Assembly (NCBI GenBank): GCA_950295325.1
Contig: OX485803.1
Coordinates: forward strand, 372,001-436,000
Source of the DNA: Polytrichum commune
Lineage: Eukaryota; Streptophyta; Polytrichopsida; Polytrichales; Polytrichaceae
Reading direction: 5' to 3'
Length of the DNA stretch: 64,000 nt
A program made the position numbers and the translations under genes. The number at the start of each line of letters is the position of its first letter. The stretch's first letter is position 1. This document shows, piece after piece, positions 1-12,200 of this stretch. The notes beneath the pieces were generated by a model. The model did not search any database and was not told the origin of the DNA. It saw nothing but the letters and a program-made list of their open reading frames with translations.

Positions 1-333
1 ACCCATATATTGACCGGTTCGGAGTTTTACTAAGCATGTTTTTTGTTTATCTGTGACGTTAGGATTCGTCCAGAAGTCATTTGATAATGTTTTATCTATG
101 TCGTCATTGTCCAGCCATTTGTGTAATTGATGCGTTTGATTTGCTATTGTAGCTAAGTTATGTTCATTGTCATGTTTGAGGATATGTTTGCTGAGGTGTC
201 TAATGGGGCCTTTGTCAAGTGTTTCTTGCATGGAGTGCCACCAGTCTTTTTGTAGGTAATATGGTGTAGGGTGTGCGTGTTCATATGGGAGTGTAGCATC
301 TCTGTGGTCTAGCTCACAGTTTTGAATATATTA
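1..333 (-). pseudogene. LINE fragment: end of RNase H plus following linker
   Basis: Read on the minus strand from about 330 down to 1, one frame stays open and resembles the LINE at 46210-52811. It starts near the end of the RNase H domain, runs through a linker with matching spacing (a PYYL motif where the other copy has PYWL, then a KWL and an SNDFW motif) and reaches QYMG at the window edge, where the other copy also has QYMG (51936-51947). The piece is therefore a separate, diverged copy of the same LINE family, in the opposite orientation, running off the left end. A stop codon at 331-333 and the lack of the RNase H core upstream mark it as a truncated relic. It is homologous by reading frame, not near-identical in DNA. 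Confidence 0.75.
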
Positions 334-359
334 TGTGTTGTGTGGTTGTAGAAAGAGCA

Positions 360-1480
360 ACAAGGTTATTGTGGCATGCTTCCATTTTTAGTTTTTGTGT
401 TATTGAGGCCCCGGTAGAAATTTATGCATATAGATTTTATCGTATTAGAATGTAGGTGGGAGGAACATAGGAAGACATAAAAAGTAGATGGAGGTGATGA
501 TGTTTTTGGAGCAAGTGCACTTGCCCTTAGATCTGCATGCATTTAGTACTCACCTCTTAAGAAAGATTGATACTTTAGAAAAGATAACAAAGATGACATT
601 GTAGCATGCTCCTAATTTTAGCTTTTGTTTTGGTTGTTGGAAAAGGTCCACAAATGAGGTACATGTGAATATATAAATGTTGGCGTCTTAGAATGTACAC
701 ATGATGAATATGATAAGACACAAAAGTAGATCATCCATTGAGAGTGAGCACACTTAGGGGTTGAGAAAAGAAAGAGTCTCAATATCAATGGCATGTTTGC
801 ATCCTTTATCTATTTCTTCCTCCTCCCTTGGGTGACGATACGCTTCAAGGTGCATTGAAATCTCATTGGAATGTCATGATCTGGACTTGTTAATGAAGGG
901 AAATAATGGCGGATGCAAACAATGTGTTGTTGTTTTTTTGCAAAGGGTGCATTGCACCAACACAATTACTTGGAGGTGGTGAAATGTTGCAAAAATGTGT
1001 TGAATCATGACCTTAAGGTCCCATTGATGAGCTGGAGGTGAATATGTAGATGTTACTTCCTTAGAACGTACGCAAGTGAAACGTGAGGGGATATAAAAAA
1101 CAGATGATGCATTCAAATGTTTGTGTTAGCAAACATAGACATTATACTTTTGTAAAAATGTATGATTAAAAGAAAAATAATGTAGTTGATGTGACATACT
1201 CCTAGTAGTTTTAAAATTTGTTAATCTTTGTTTTTGTTCCTTAAAGGGGTTTAGTAATGAAGTAGAGGTGAATATACATGTGTTATTAGCTAAAATAGTA
1301 CACAAGAGGCACATGAGTGGACACCAAAAGGTAGATGATGGATTCGGAGTGAGCATAATAAGAAGTTAAATAAGAAAGAGTGCTAGTATCCATAGGTTCT
1401 TCTTCTTGGCGGACACTAAACCTCTCCATAAAACATTCAAGGGGAGGTGGATAGGGGTCGGGACCCATGATCTGGCACCC
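360..1480 (+). repeat. Diverged tandem copies of the SKI3 5' flank
   Basis: A module found just upstream of SKI3 (about 2690-3270) recurs here in decayed form. Its ordered landmarks are a TGGCATGCTC-like box, an AGGGGTCCA-like box followed by an A+T stretch, a CTTAGAATGTACGC box, a GTAGATGATG box, a GTGAGCACACTTAGGGGTT box and a pyrimidine-rich leader. Partial or full copies start near 370, 600, 1030 and 1190, and a leader-like piece also lies at 2500-2640. Copies differ by many substitutions and small gaps. I see no intact gene in this stretch. The copies could be remnants of stepwise duplication of the promoter and leader region, and their age relative to the functional copy cannot be judged by eye. 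Confidence 0.6.
906..1012 (+). pseudogene. Relic of SKI3 exon 1
   Basis: The stretch beginning ATGGCGGATGCAAACAATG at 906 parallels the true SKI3 start at 3273 (ATGGCGGAAGCGAACAGCG). Resemblance continues through the codons for the first TPR helix, including GGAGGTGGTGAAATG (975-989) and the following TGTTGCAAA. The upstream 80 bases (about 820-905) also match the SKI3 leader. Indels shift the frame between the start codon and the GGAGGTGG block, and homology ends about 1012 where another copy of the flanking module begins. No further SKI3 exons are found between here and 3273, so this is a processed-like or, more likely, tandem-duplication relic of exon 1 and leader only. Confidence 0.7.
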
Positions 1481-1643
1481 ATGTGTAGCCTTCCAAAAAA
1501 TAAAATAAAAATCTATTCTTGACCAAAGTCATTGCCTACCCCGCCTGACTTTGAATTAAAATACCCTTACATTGTTGAAGGCCGCTTGTCCATATAACCC
1601 ATATTGAGTGCACTTCATCTTCAAGGTTCAAAACTAAATATAT

Positions 1644-2499
1644 GTTCACTTCCACTTTGTAAACAAGTAATTGATTGGGATTTCATTTTTGAAGTGAAAC
1701 CATCATTAAAGTATATAATTAACTTGGAAGTAATAAATAGTACAAAATTCCTCATTAGCACTGAGGTTAGAATTTTTGTGACTTACCCATTTGAAAGGGT
1801 CTTTGTAATTCTAAGATGAAACTTAAATTGTGTGCTATTTTGACTGTGTTTATTTTATAATATATAGTGAGCGCCTTCTACTTTCACAATTATTCATACG
1901 AATTCAAAATAACTAATTATGATTAAATGTAATTCAGCATATTAAGCCTAAATAAACCATATGAACGTAATTGATCTTAATTAAACCCAATTAGATCAGA
2001 AATTATGCTTACCAAACTAATTAAGCCTAATTAAGTCTAAAATGTGCTTACTTGAATTAATCATGATTTAGTTCAGATATGAGAATTATGCTTAATCAGG
2101 TTTAATGTGCTTACTTACACTTAATCAGGCTTAATAGTTCGAATGTGTAATGAGTACTTGTAGCAACTTAGGCCTTGTGATCAATTACCTTCAATTACAG
2201 TTATTTATGCTTGATTATATCTAATCACACTTAATTTGTTTGAATGTGTATGAATACTTGTGAAAGTAGAAGGCTTTCACTACAATATTATATAATAATC
2301 ACACCAAAAATAGGAATAAGTTAAGTTTCGTTTTAGAATTACAAAGACCCTTACAAATGGTAAGTCACAAAATTACAACCTTAATGTTAATAAGGATTTT
2401 GTACATTTTAGATTTCTAAGTTAATTACATAATTTATTGGCGGTTTCACTTTGAAAACGAAACGTCAATCAATTGCTTGTTTACAAAGTGGAAGTGAAC
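1644..2499. mobile_element. Inverted-repeat element with about 260-bp arms
   Basis: The segment begins GTTCACTTCCACTTTG and ends with its exact reverse complement. The similarity of the two arms continues inward for roughly 260 bases (about 1644-1905 against 2245-2499), passing the shared landmarks CTTTGTAATTCTAA and CCTTCTACTTTCACAA, with scattered mismatches. The middle (about 1910-2240) is A+T rich and built of short repeats of a TTAATCAGGCTTAAT-like motif. It carries no coding capacity. This is the form of a foldback or long-TIR MITE. It interrupts the duplicated SKI3-flank module, since leader-like sequence resumes at 2500. No clear target duplication was found, so the class is unknown. 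Confidence 0.72.
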
Positions 2500-2807
2500 G
2501 CACTTAAGAATTAAGAAAGAAAGAGAGTCAATAGCCATAGGCTGACATATTTATTTTCCTTCTTCTTCCCCTTCCCTTTGATGCCGATGTACCTCCATGG
2601 TAGACTGAAACTTCAATAATCGAACATCATGATCGCCATATAGTTGCAACCTTTTAAGGAAACGATCTTTAAAAACACAATCATTGAAACATGATGAAGC
2701 CGATGTGGCATGCTCTTGATTTTAGATCTTTGCTGTTGGTCTTTGTTCCTCGAAGGGGTCCATTAACGAGGTAAACATATAGTTATAGATATGTCAACGC
2801 CTAGAAT

Positions 2808-3040
2808 GGGAGAGAGGGAATTTGTCGTATACGAACTTACCTCTCATTCATCCAACTTAAAAAACCCCGAAATAGTATACAACCCCGAGGTTATTATTTA
2901 AAAATTTATTCGATATTGGAATCAATAATTAGTCTACTCCAAGTCATTTGAGATGAATCGGCCACAAACCTATAGCGGATGAAGTTTTTACGTTGGATGG
3001 ACGAGAGGTATGCTCGTATGCGATAAATCCCTCTCTCTCC
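2808..3040. mobile_element. MITE with 8-bp target duplication
   Basis: A 233-bp element flanked by CCTAGAAT on both sides (2800-2807 and 3041-3048). Its first about 48 bases (GGGAGAGAGGGAATTTGTCG...) and its last about 48 bases are imperfect inverted repeats that both contain a CATCCAAC motif at the inner end. The interior has no coding capacity. The 8-bp duplication fits hAT-type transposition; the long terminal repeats would also suit a Mutator-like MITE, which normally gives 9 bp. It sits about 230 bp upstream of the SKI3 start codon. The diverged copies of the same flank near 685-700 and 1050-1065 lack it and show an uninterrupted CTTAGAAYGTACRC site. Confidence 0.85.
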
Positions 3041-3272
3041 CCTAGAATGTACGCAGGATGAACATGAGACGGCACAAAAAGTAGATGATGCATGTGGAGC
3101 GAGCCTGAGCACTTAGGGGTTAAGGAAGAAAAGAGTGGGCAGTATCATGGGCCGGGCTCGCATCATATTTCTCTATTTTCTTCGTCCTGGGGGTGGAAGA
3201 CGATGCGACTTGAAGGCAGGCTGGAAGTTCATCGGAATGTTATGATCGGAGCTTGTTCGTGAAGCGGCGACG

Positions 3273-6200
3273 ATGGCGGAAGCGAACAGCGCGTTGCTGC
3301 GGACCGCAGAGCGTGCTCTGCAACAGCAGAATTACCCGGAGGTGGTGAAATGCTGCAAACAGGTGTTGAAGCAGGACAGGCGGAGCTATGGCGCCTACGT
3401 CCTCCTGGCCAAGGCTCTGCATGGGACTCACCACTTCCCGCAAGCGCTCGTGGCGCTTCGCAAGGCCTTGGAGCTCGATGACTCCGCTCTCCCCGCTTGG
3501 CTGGTACGTCAAACTTGTTGTGTTGCGTTGCGTTGCGTTGCGTTGAGTTGAGTTGAGTTGTAGGTATTGCACTTTGTAGGCGGGTTTAGTGATTACCTAC
3601 TGAGAGAATATTGAGTTTCTCAATGGAATCCTGTCACCATAGAATATCAGTATAAGACTAGCATCAGGACTACTGAAATCTGGATACAGCAGTGGTCATT
3701 GGAAGACTTCAAAGATCATCTTTGAGAGAGTCTATCCTTTTTGGAGCAATGAGGTGCGACGATGGGGTTTTCCACTTGGTGGGCAGGGGATTACTACGAA
3801 AACTGAGTTTTTTTCATTTGGATTCTGTCACCCTAGAGTGTCAGTAGGAGACTAGCATAAGTAACTGGAATATGGTTAGAGCAGAGGTGTGAAATTGTGA
3901 TCGAGAGAATCTGTCCTCCCGGGGCATGAGGTGAGCCGATGGGGTTTGCGCTTGGTGGGCAGGGGATTACTGTGAAAATTGAGTGTTTTTCAATGGAATT
4001 CTGTCACCCTGGAATTCGAGTATGAGACTAGCATCAGCAACTGGAAGCTGCGTATAGCAGAGGTCATTGAAAGTATTTTTTTGGGGGCCACTATTGGTTC
4101 CCCTGCTAGCAGTGAGGTGAGCAGATGGGGTTTGCATTTAGTGGGCAGGCGATTACTGTGAATATAGATTTTTTTTTGAATGGAGTACTGTCACCGTAGA
4201 ATAACACTATTAAACTAGCATCAGGAACGGAAAAGTGCATATAGCAAAGGCATGAGGATTATTCATTAAGAGGTTCTATCCTTTTGAGGCAATTGTGATG
4301 GGGGGAGAAATTAATGAGTAGAATTTGTTTTAATGGAATTTTGTCACCCTAGAATAACAGTATGAAATTAGCATCAGGAACTGAAATCTGCGAATATCAG
4401 AGGCATGAGGATCATTATTGAGAAAATCAGTCCTTTTTCACAATGAGGTGAGCCGATGGGGTTTGCACTTGGTGGGCACATGCTTACTGTGAAAATATTG
4501 AGTTCTTGAGTGGAATTATATCACCCTAGAAGAACACTATGAAATTAGCATATAGCCGAGGCATGAGGATTATCGTTGAGAGAATATATCCATTTGACGC
4601 AATTTTGGTTCCCCTGCTAGCAACGACCTGCTAAGTCTCTTTATTGTGGTCGGGCCTATCTCAGACATTTCTAGGAATTCATTTGCATTCATTTGAATTG
4701 CACTGTGGGTGAACTCATTTGAACAATTAGAAATTTATTAGAATAATCCAATGAAATAAGGTCATGTGAAAGTATTTACAGGGTTGCAATGTGAAGATTC
4801 CCCAGTGTTTCATTCATGGTTATCTAGGAGTTCCCAAAATGCGAAATCGGCCGATGGGGTTTGCACTTAGTGGCAGGTGATTCCTGCGAATATAGATTTT
4901 TCACAATGAATTTGTGTCACCCTGGAACAGTGTGAAACTGGAACCAGGAACTGGAATCTGCAGAATTGCAGAGGCTTGACAATTATGATGTAGAGAATGC
5001 ATATTTTTGGAGCAATTTTGGTTGTTCTAGTAGCAACAGCCAGCTAAGACTCATGGGGGGTCACTCCATGTGCATTGGAATACTAAGTGGGATAAGTTTT
5101 GCTACCCCTATATTACATGTAATAAACAATTGATAAAATCATGAAATTTTTAGTAGAGGTATAAAACCATTGACAACATATATTGTATATTATTATATCC
5201 ATTTTACTTATGATTGTTGTTTTAGTAATTGCTTCAGTTGATTTCTGCATCATTTTCAGTAGAAACGGCATGCTTTATCAATTAAAAAGATCACCAAATT
5301 TTGTAACCATCTTTCCCTATGTAATAGGAACCCTATGTATAGTCTAGTCATGAAAATAAATTTGATTTGGCATTTTACTAATTTTTGGATGTGTATTACA
5401 AGTATTACTTCTATGTGTACCACATGTGGTTTTGACCTTGACAAATGGAGTGCTAACTCTATGCATTGCCCTTGATATTCTCACAGGGACTTTTGGATTT
5501 GCATGAAGAGGCTGGAGATTTGGAAAAGGTTGTTGAGGCTTGCAGTGCAGTGAAGCGGATTTCTCAAGGGTCTGGTGACACAGAGCATTATTTGAGCTGC
5601 ATGAAAAAGCTGGCATTGACTTATACTAAAATGGGGCGGCCTGAACAAGCACTGGAAGCCTGGCAGGAGATTGTGCATGCACCTGAAATTCAGACCCCAG
5701 AAATAAAGTTTGAAGCTCTCTGTGGAGTGGTTGATGCGCAAGCTATGTTGCTTGAAGGTGGGTTTATACACAACCACCGTTTTGGTGGTTGATGGTTGTA
5801 GTTTACCTACTTTGGTTCTATTTTTGAGGGATAAGGAGGGAAAAGGTGCACTAATGACGAATCCCACAACTACAACTTCTCTTACTTGCCCGACTCTGAT
5901 ACAAGGTGCAGTTGGGAGTAGTTGTGATTGTTGTAGTTTACTTTCTTTGGCTCTATTTTGTTTGTAGTTACTATGTGGCACTGGAGAGAATTTCAAAGGC
6001 CAAAGCATGGGAGAGGATTTGTAGGAGGCAGTTACTCTCAGAAAAACTTTGTACTAGAATCTATAAATTGTTGTCTCCACTCCGTGGATTACACCAATAG
6101 GAGGGATGTTCAATGAGGTCAATTTCACTCTTCCATTTCAATAGTAGTTGTGTGTGAATGATGTTTTTTGGTTGTTGTGGTTGAAAGTGAGCACGGACCA

Positions 6201-9200
6201 CAACTCAACCGCTGCGGTGGTTATGTGTAAACTCACCTTCAGTTGGCTCAGCAACCAGATGGTGAAAATCTTGCAGGAGGCACTGATGCAAAAGTGTTCA
6301 AGGTGAAAGATTTACGGAAGGGCATGGAAGAAAATCTCCAGCTCACAGTAAAGCAGCCTGGTGTGCATGTGGAGAGACATAATGAACTGCTGCTGGACCT
6401 CTATCTTCAGGCAGCTCGAGAATCTAAAGGTTGGTGGTCACATGTGTGGGGGTGCACACTGCAGACATTTATTTTAAAGCTTGTGCTAAATGGTCAGCAC
6501 CAGTGTTGGACTGATATTGCCTTTTTGGAATGCCACTTTGGTATCTATTATTTTCATACCGGTAGGTTATGCGCAGTCAAGGATATTTTTGTTACTGACC
6601 ATTTAGGTCTATATACCATGCCTAGGTAAAACTACCCTATCAACATTTATCAACATAGTATTAGGATGGTATTGACCCAAAGATTCTTTCTAGTGATACC
6701 CACCAGGTATCAGTATTTGACAGGTATTAAATTCTGATGCTGGTCGGGTAGGTTCTTTGTGTATTGATACCATGCATTCACTATATACCAGCCAACATTA
6801 GTGAGCACCTCCGGTTGTGTAAATGGCAAATGGTTGTCTTGGTGATATGTGGTCCAAAATACGTATTGACCCGAGGGAGGGAGTGATTTGATTTGAGCAG
6901 AGAAGGCGGGCCATCTACGTCTTTTGCAGCAGGCACATGCTACAATTTTAACAACGCGGGGGTTATCTGCATATGAAGTGGCTCTTATATTTTGCGAGGA
7001 AGATGATGCTGACTCCCTGTTTCGAACTTTGGATGGGCCCAATGGTTTGGAAAGAGGGGCTTCCTGCTTCAAATCAAGACATGGTCGAAGTTTTGCACAC
7101 CTATTTCCATCTAATGGACTCGCAATTGCCACATTAGCCTCCTTATCACATGGCAGGTCCATTTATACTCCACGCATTACCTACTTTAGCATCTTTGGCT
7201 TTTGCACCTCAAATTGCTGATTGTTGACATCATTAATGATCTGCATCCTCTTATTGTTGGCTATCTTTTGTAGGCTTTGGTAATGGGTGAATATATCCTA
7301 AATATTTTTCTTGGCGGTGCAGGGCAGATCGCAAGAAAATGTGGTGTGAGAAGGCGTTGCACTTTGATGACACCTGTGTGATTGGGTAAGCTGTTACATG
7401 GACAGGTGAGAGAATTGAGAGATACAATTGCATGAATTTGCTCATTAATGCTTGAATCTTTCTGCAGGTGGCAGTTACTGGCGGAGATTCAACTTGAAGA
7501 AAGTTCATACAGCAGTGCCAGAGACTCCGTGAAGAAGGGCTTCCAAGCATTGATGTCATGGAGGTCGAAGTTTGGGTTGCGCTTGTTGGCGAAAGAGCTA
7601 TGTTTGCACCTCATCTTGGGACAGATACACCTTGCCACTAAAAATTACGAAGAAGCTATGTCTGTATATCAGTTTGTAGTAGAGGTGAGCTTCTTCCACT
7701 GAAAAAATTGTATTTAGCTTTATGCATATATTTCTGGCTCTGATGTGGTTGCTGTTGGTTTGAATGGTGGATTCCAGGCTGCACAAGAACTAGCTGTTGA
7801 AGAAGCTCAAGAATTGACTTCCACTGCACTGGAGGTAGCTATTTACTCTAATTTGAAATAAGGCATTTCTGTGATTAAGCTTTCCTGGGAAGGTAGGTTT
7901 GGGGTGATTGATGCAACTGATCCAAGGCAGTTTCTTAGTCTTAGATTTTGCATCCAAGGGCATTATCCTCTGTCACTGTTCTGACTGACCACTTGTGTTG
8001 TTGTTGACCTTGACGAACAGGGTAGAGTGAAAATTGCCCTAGCCCAGGGGAATTTGGATGAGGCCGAAGAAATGTTGGACACTGTTTTGTCAGTTAACAA
8101 TCAAAGTCATTGGGCCTTGGCAGAACAAGGCTGGCTTGCATTTCAAAAGGGAATGCTAGATAAGGCTTTGCACTTGCTGGAGCAAGCTGTGGAGATATGT
8201 GGAGACAATTCCACTTACCGCCGTCGCCTGGTATGTATTAAAGTTTTCGCATGTCTTCTAGTTGTCAGGAGAATCATGTCAGAACTTCTGGAGGTGCAAC
8301 CTTCATCTACAATGCAGATTATGAATTGTAGATGCTTTCATATATGTGATTCTTGGTTGTTGTGGATCCTAATTTCTTATAAACTGCAGGGCTTGGTGTA
8401 CTTGGAAACAGGTGAGCGATCAGGTATGGAGCGAGCAGTGGCACAGTTGGTGGAAGCTGCTAGGTTGGACCCAAGGGAGGCAGATGTCTTCCGTTATCTA
8501 GGCCATTATTATTGTCAAATTGCTGGAGATACACGTCGAGCTGCTCGTTCATATCAAAAAGCTATTATGCTTGATCCTGAAGATACAGAGGCTGGGGTAT
8601 GAATTTTTGTCTGATGAGTCTGCTTCAGTTGGGATTGCTTTTTGTTCTATTTTGTACCTTCTTTTAATCTTCTATCTTTTCTGGTTGTCCATAGGAAGCT
8701 CTTTGTGATTTGCTGGAGCAAGGAGGGCAATTTGTTTTAGAAGGTGCCATCTGTAGAGAAGCCTCTCAGCATTCTCCCAAAGCATATTGGGCATGGCGTC
8801 GTCTTGGTTTCATTCAGGTGCTCAAAATTTTCTGAAGCTTTAAAGAGACACAAAGTTCTTTTGATGTTGCCAATCTTGTATGGTTTTGGTGTTATTGAAG
8901 AGGGAGACTTATTCTATGGATCTTCCTGTTACCTCTGTGTCAGATATCAAACTGTTCTGTTGAATCCCTAATTTGTAATTACCAAGTAAGGTTTTTCTCA
9001 GTTTGTTTTAGCTTGTAGACACTTGTATGTTAAGACTCCAATACACCTTACACATGGAATCAAATTTGCAAGTTTGACGTCCTACACTACATTGGGTGTT
9101 TATCTGGTTCTTCCTGGTATTTAGAAATGTTTGGGGAGTCTCCATACACTTCATATATAGATAATCATGGCTGAGCATGCATTTTGTGCTCTTTGATCTG

Positions 9201-12200
9201 CTAAGATGACTTGAATTCTTCTTACTTGAACTTATAGTTTGATCAGCATAGAAAGATATAACTACAGATGTAGCTAGATACAGTTGCTATTATGTTTGGC
9301 TCAACACCAGAGTGGAATTTGATAAGTGGACTTTGGGTTTTTGGAAAGGTACAAGCCAAGCAGTGGTCAGAGTCGGTGGCAAACTTACAACATGCACTGC
9401 GAGGCTATTCGTCAGATGGATGTTTATGGGAGGTAGTATTTCATAAACTCATTTAATCAAGTACCCTGCATCAAACATATCTCATCTTTAAATATGGATA
9501 CTTCTCATCATGTATTAATATTTTAAATTTGTATTCGTGGAATGTGTTTGTAGGCACTGGGACTGGCTTATCAGCAGCTTGGTATGCTCACTGCTGCTCT
9601 GAAGGTATATACTCTATCTTGGAGCTACCCTTGGTTTTGATACTCTAAACGAACTTTGTCTCAGAGACGTTTTCTGGTTGCAGGCTTATGATAGAGTTGT
9701 AACTCTTGGAGATACATCTCCGGTCTTTGCCTTACTACAAAGTGGTGCCATACTCTTGGAACTTGCATCTTACGAACAGGTTTGAAATCTCTCTTATGAT
9801 CTTGAAAAAGTAGTTTTTCCTACTGAACATGTAGACAACTTACAATCTACTATTTTTCCTACAAAGCAACTAGCAAGTTGCGTTGCTGACAATGTCCAAT
9901 ATGCCATGTATGCAGGCTATTACCATCTTTCGTAGTGCAATCAAAAAAGTTCCAGAACACATTGTTGCACAGTGTGGACTTGCATCTGCACTCCTAGGTC
10001 GCGCTCGTGAGTGTGCAAGCATAGGTGCCTGTGCTTGGGCTGCAACTCTTCTAGTGGTATGCATTCTGGGATGTGCAATTTGAGGCCATTAAGTATGTTG
10101 AAGTGTGCAATGTGAAGCTGGGACAATTGTATGCATATTGTAGTTTGCCTTTAGCTGCAGTGTTGTTGACTTGGGAGGTGGAGTTGAATTGCAGGAAGCT
10201 GCAGAAGTTGCAGAGTGCTGTACAAGAGCATATGGGACAGTTGCTGCTTGTTGGAAGCTGTTGGGCGACATTGAGGTATGTTGGACTTGCTGCAGCTGGA
10301 GACTCTTCCCTCTTTGCCCAACTATTGAGCAAATGTGATCTGATCAGTAGTTGTCTGAAGCTAAGTTACTGGGCGCATTATCCACATTCTGTTAGTTCAA
10401 GGAAGTCTTTAAAGGGCATCTCATAACTATTGAATAATTTCTCAAGGGATGGGCTGGAATGTGTTAAACCTATAGCCATCTGTGTGGCTTTAATATGAAC
10501 TATGAACCTACAGCTGATGTTTACATGGCACAAGATCTATTTTGAGTATGAAGTTTTGGTTGGTTTTAATATTCCATATGTTGGCAACTTAGGATGAGAC
10601 GATTTAACCTTATCCAAAGTAAGAATTGCAATTTACAGGTTGCATATACTCAAATATTACCATGTGAAGGCATTGAAGAAGCAGTAAGATCAGCCAAGTG
10701 TGAAGATCCTAGTTTGCAATCAGCATCTTTCTTTCATAAGAAAGTTAATTCATGGCATCAGCATCGTATCACTGCTAGCAGAAAGGCACAGCACGCCTAT
10801 TCACACTTACTGCATTTATGCCCTCAACAAGCAAGTGGGTATGCAGATCTTGCAATAGCAGTTGAGCTTGTGGCCCCGTTTGACCAAAGTAGAAGGGAAG
10901 ATGGATCAGCGTGGTTAGCTCTATGCCTCTTTTCTTCCATCAATTCTGTCAATGGTTGATTATATGGGAGGATGAACATGTGTCAATGAAGTACTACTCT
11001 GTGATTGTTTTTGCTTATAATACAAAGTCACATATAGAAATCTACATTTCAAAAAGTCCAATTAGCAGAAGAGGTATATGTATTGAGCTAAATAACCATC
11101 TCTTTAAAAGCAGAAATTCTATGAGATTAAGGAAGTACAAATAGTGATAGATTCTTGAGGTATCGACAATGTACCACTGGGGTGAATCCCTTTGGGAAGC
11201 ACTGCAAAGTATCTCCATCAAGAACTAAAGAGACCATCGCTTTGTGTACTGTTTACAGGTCCAAAGCTCAAAAAGCTTTGTTGTCAGGATTGCGCTTAGA
11301 TGCTACAGATGCAGACCTCTGGTTTGTACTTGGTGTTTTAGCACCCCACAAAGCATTGAAGCAGCATGCCTTCATTCAAGCTCTGCGGGTAGATGCTTAC
11401 CATGCTGCTACATGGGCTCACCTTGGACAGGTATGGAGACTTTTCCTGCTCCTCACTTCTGTGCTTCTTGTTAGATTCTCAGATTTCGAACAAGTTTGAA
11501 AGGAATGGTCTTGTGGCAAGTTACTAACCCTTGTACTTGACTATTGTGCCTGATTGGCTACTGATACTGTGACTTCAAAACCAGCTTTATCTTCGGGAAA
11601 GAGACCTAGAGTTGGCAAGGCAGGCCTTTGACAGAGCTCGGAGTGCAGATCCTACTTTGAGCCTTTCTTGGGCTGGCATGGCATTTGTACATGGCCTCAG
11701 TGACACGTAAGTATCTTGCTTAAGAGGCATATAGTGTGTCCATGGTATAGAGATGAGACTGATGTTTGCATTATGCATTTCTTTCTCTGCAGTTGTGGGA
11801 TTATGGATATCTTTATGGGTGTAATTAATGACTGAAGTTGTTGGATGCTTTACTTTGCAGAAAGGAGGAGATGGGAAAGGCATTTGCTAGTTGCTTGTAT
11901 GCTGCTCATTTATCACCTGTGAGTGTTCTACTCATGTATCATTGTCTGCCTCTGGCTTTGGTGGGAATTTAAGTCGCGATGAATCGATGCTTTAACTATC
12001 TGTTGTTTAACTGTATCACCTCTTGGGGCTATGATCAAGTTCACAAGGTCAAGGGCCTATGCTCACTCAGTTCCTTTGGATTCTGGCCCCTTTGAGCAGA
12101 ATGTTCATGTGCAGCTAGGCTTGGCAAAGCTTGCAGAAAGAACACATCAGCTGCACTTGGCGCAGGTACTTGAAATGTTTTTAGTGTTGGGTTATCAAAT

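Noticed and set aside
5745..6262. Target duplication GTTGCTT/GTTGGCT for the intron 2 element
   Set aside because: Only partial identity and uncertain element ends; recorded as a possibility, not as evidence.
6924..7220. 98-codon open frame in SKI3 intron 3
   Set aside because: No acceptor or donor puts it in phase between exons 3 and 4, which join perfectly without it (ESK-DRKKMWCEKALHF), and it shows no TPR pattern.
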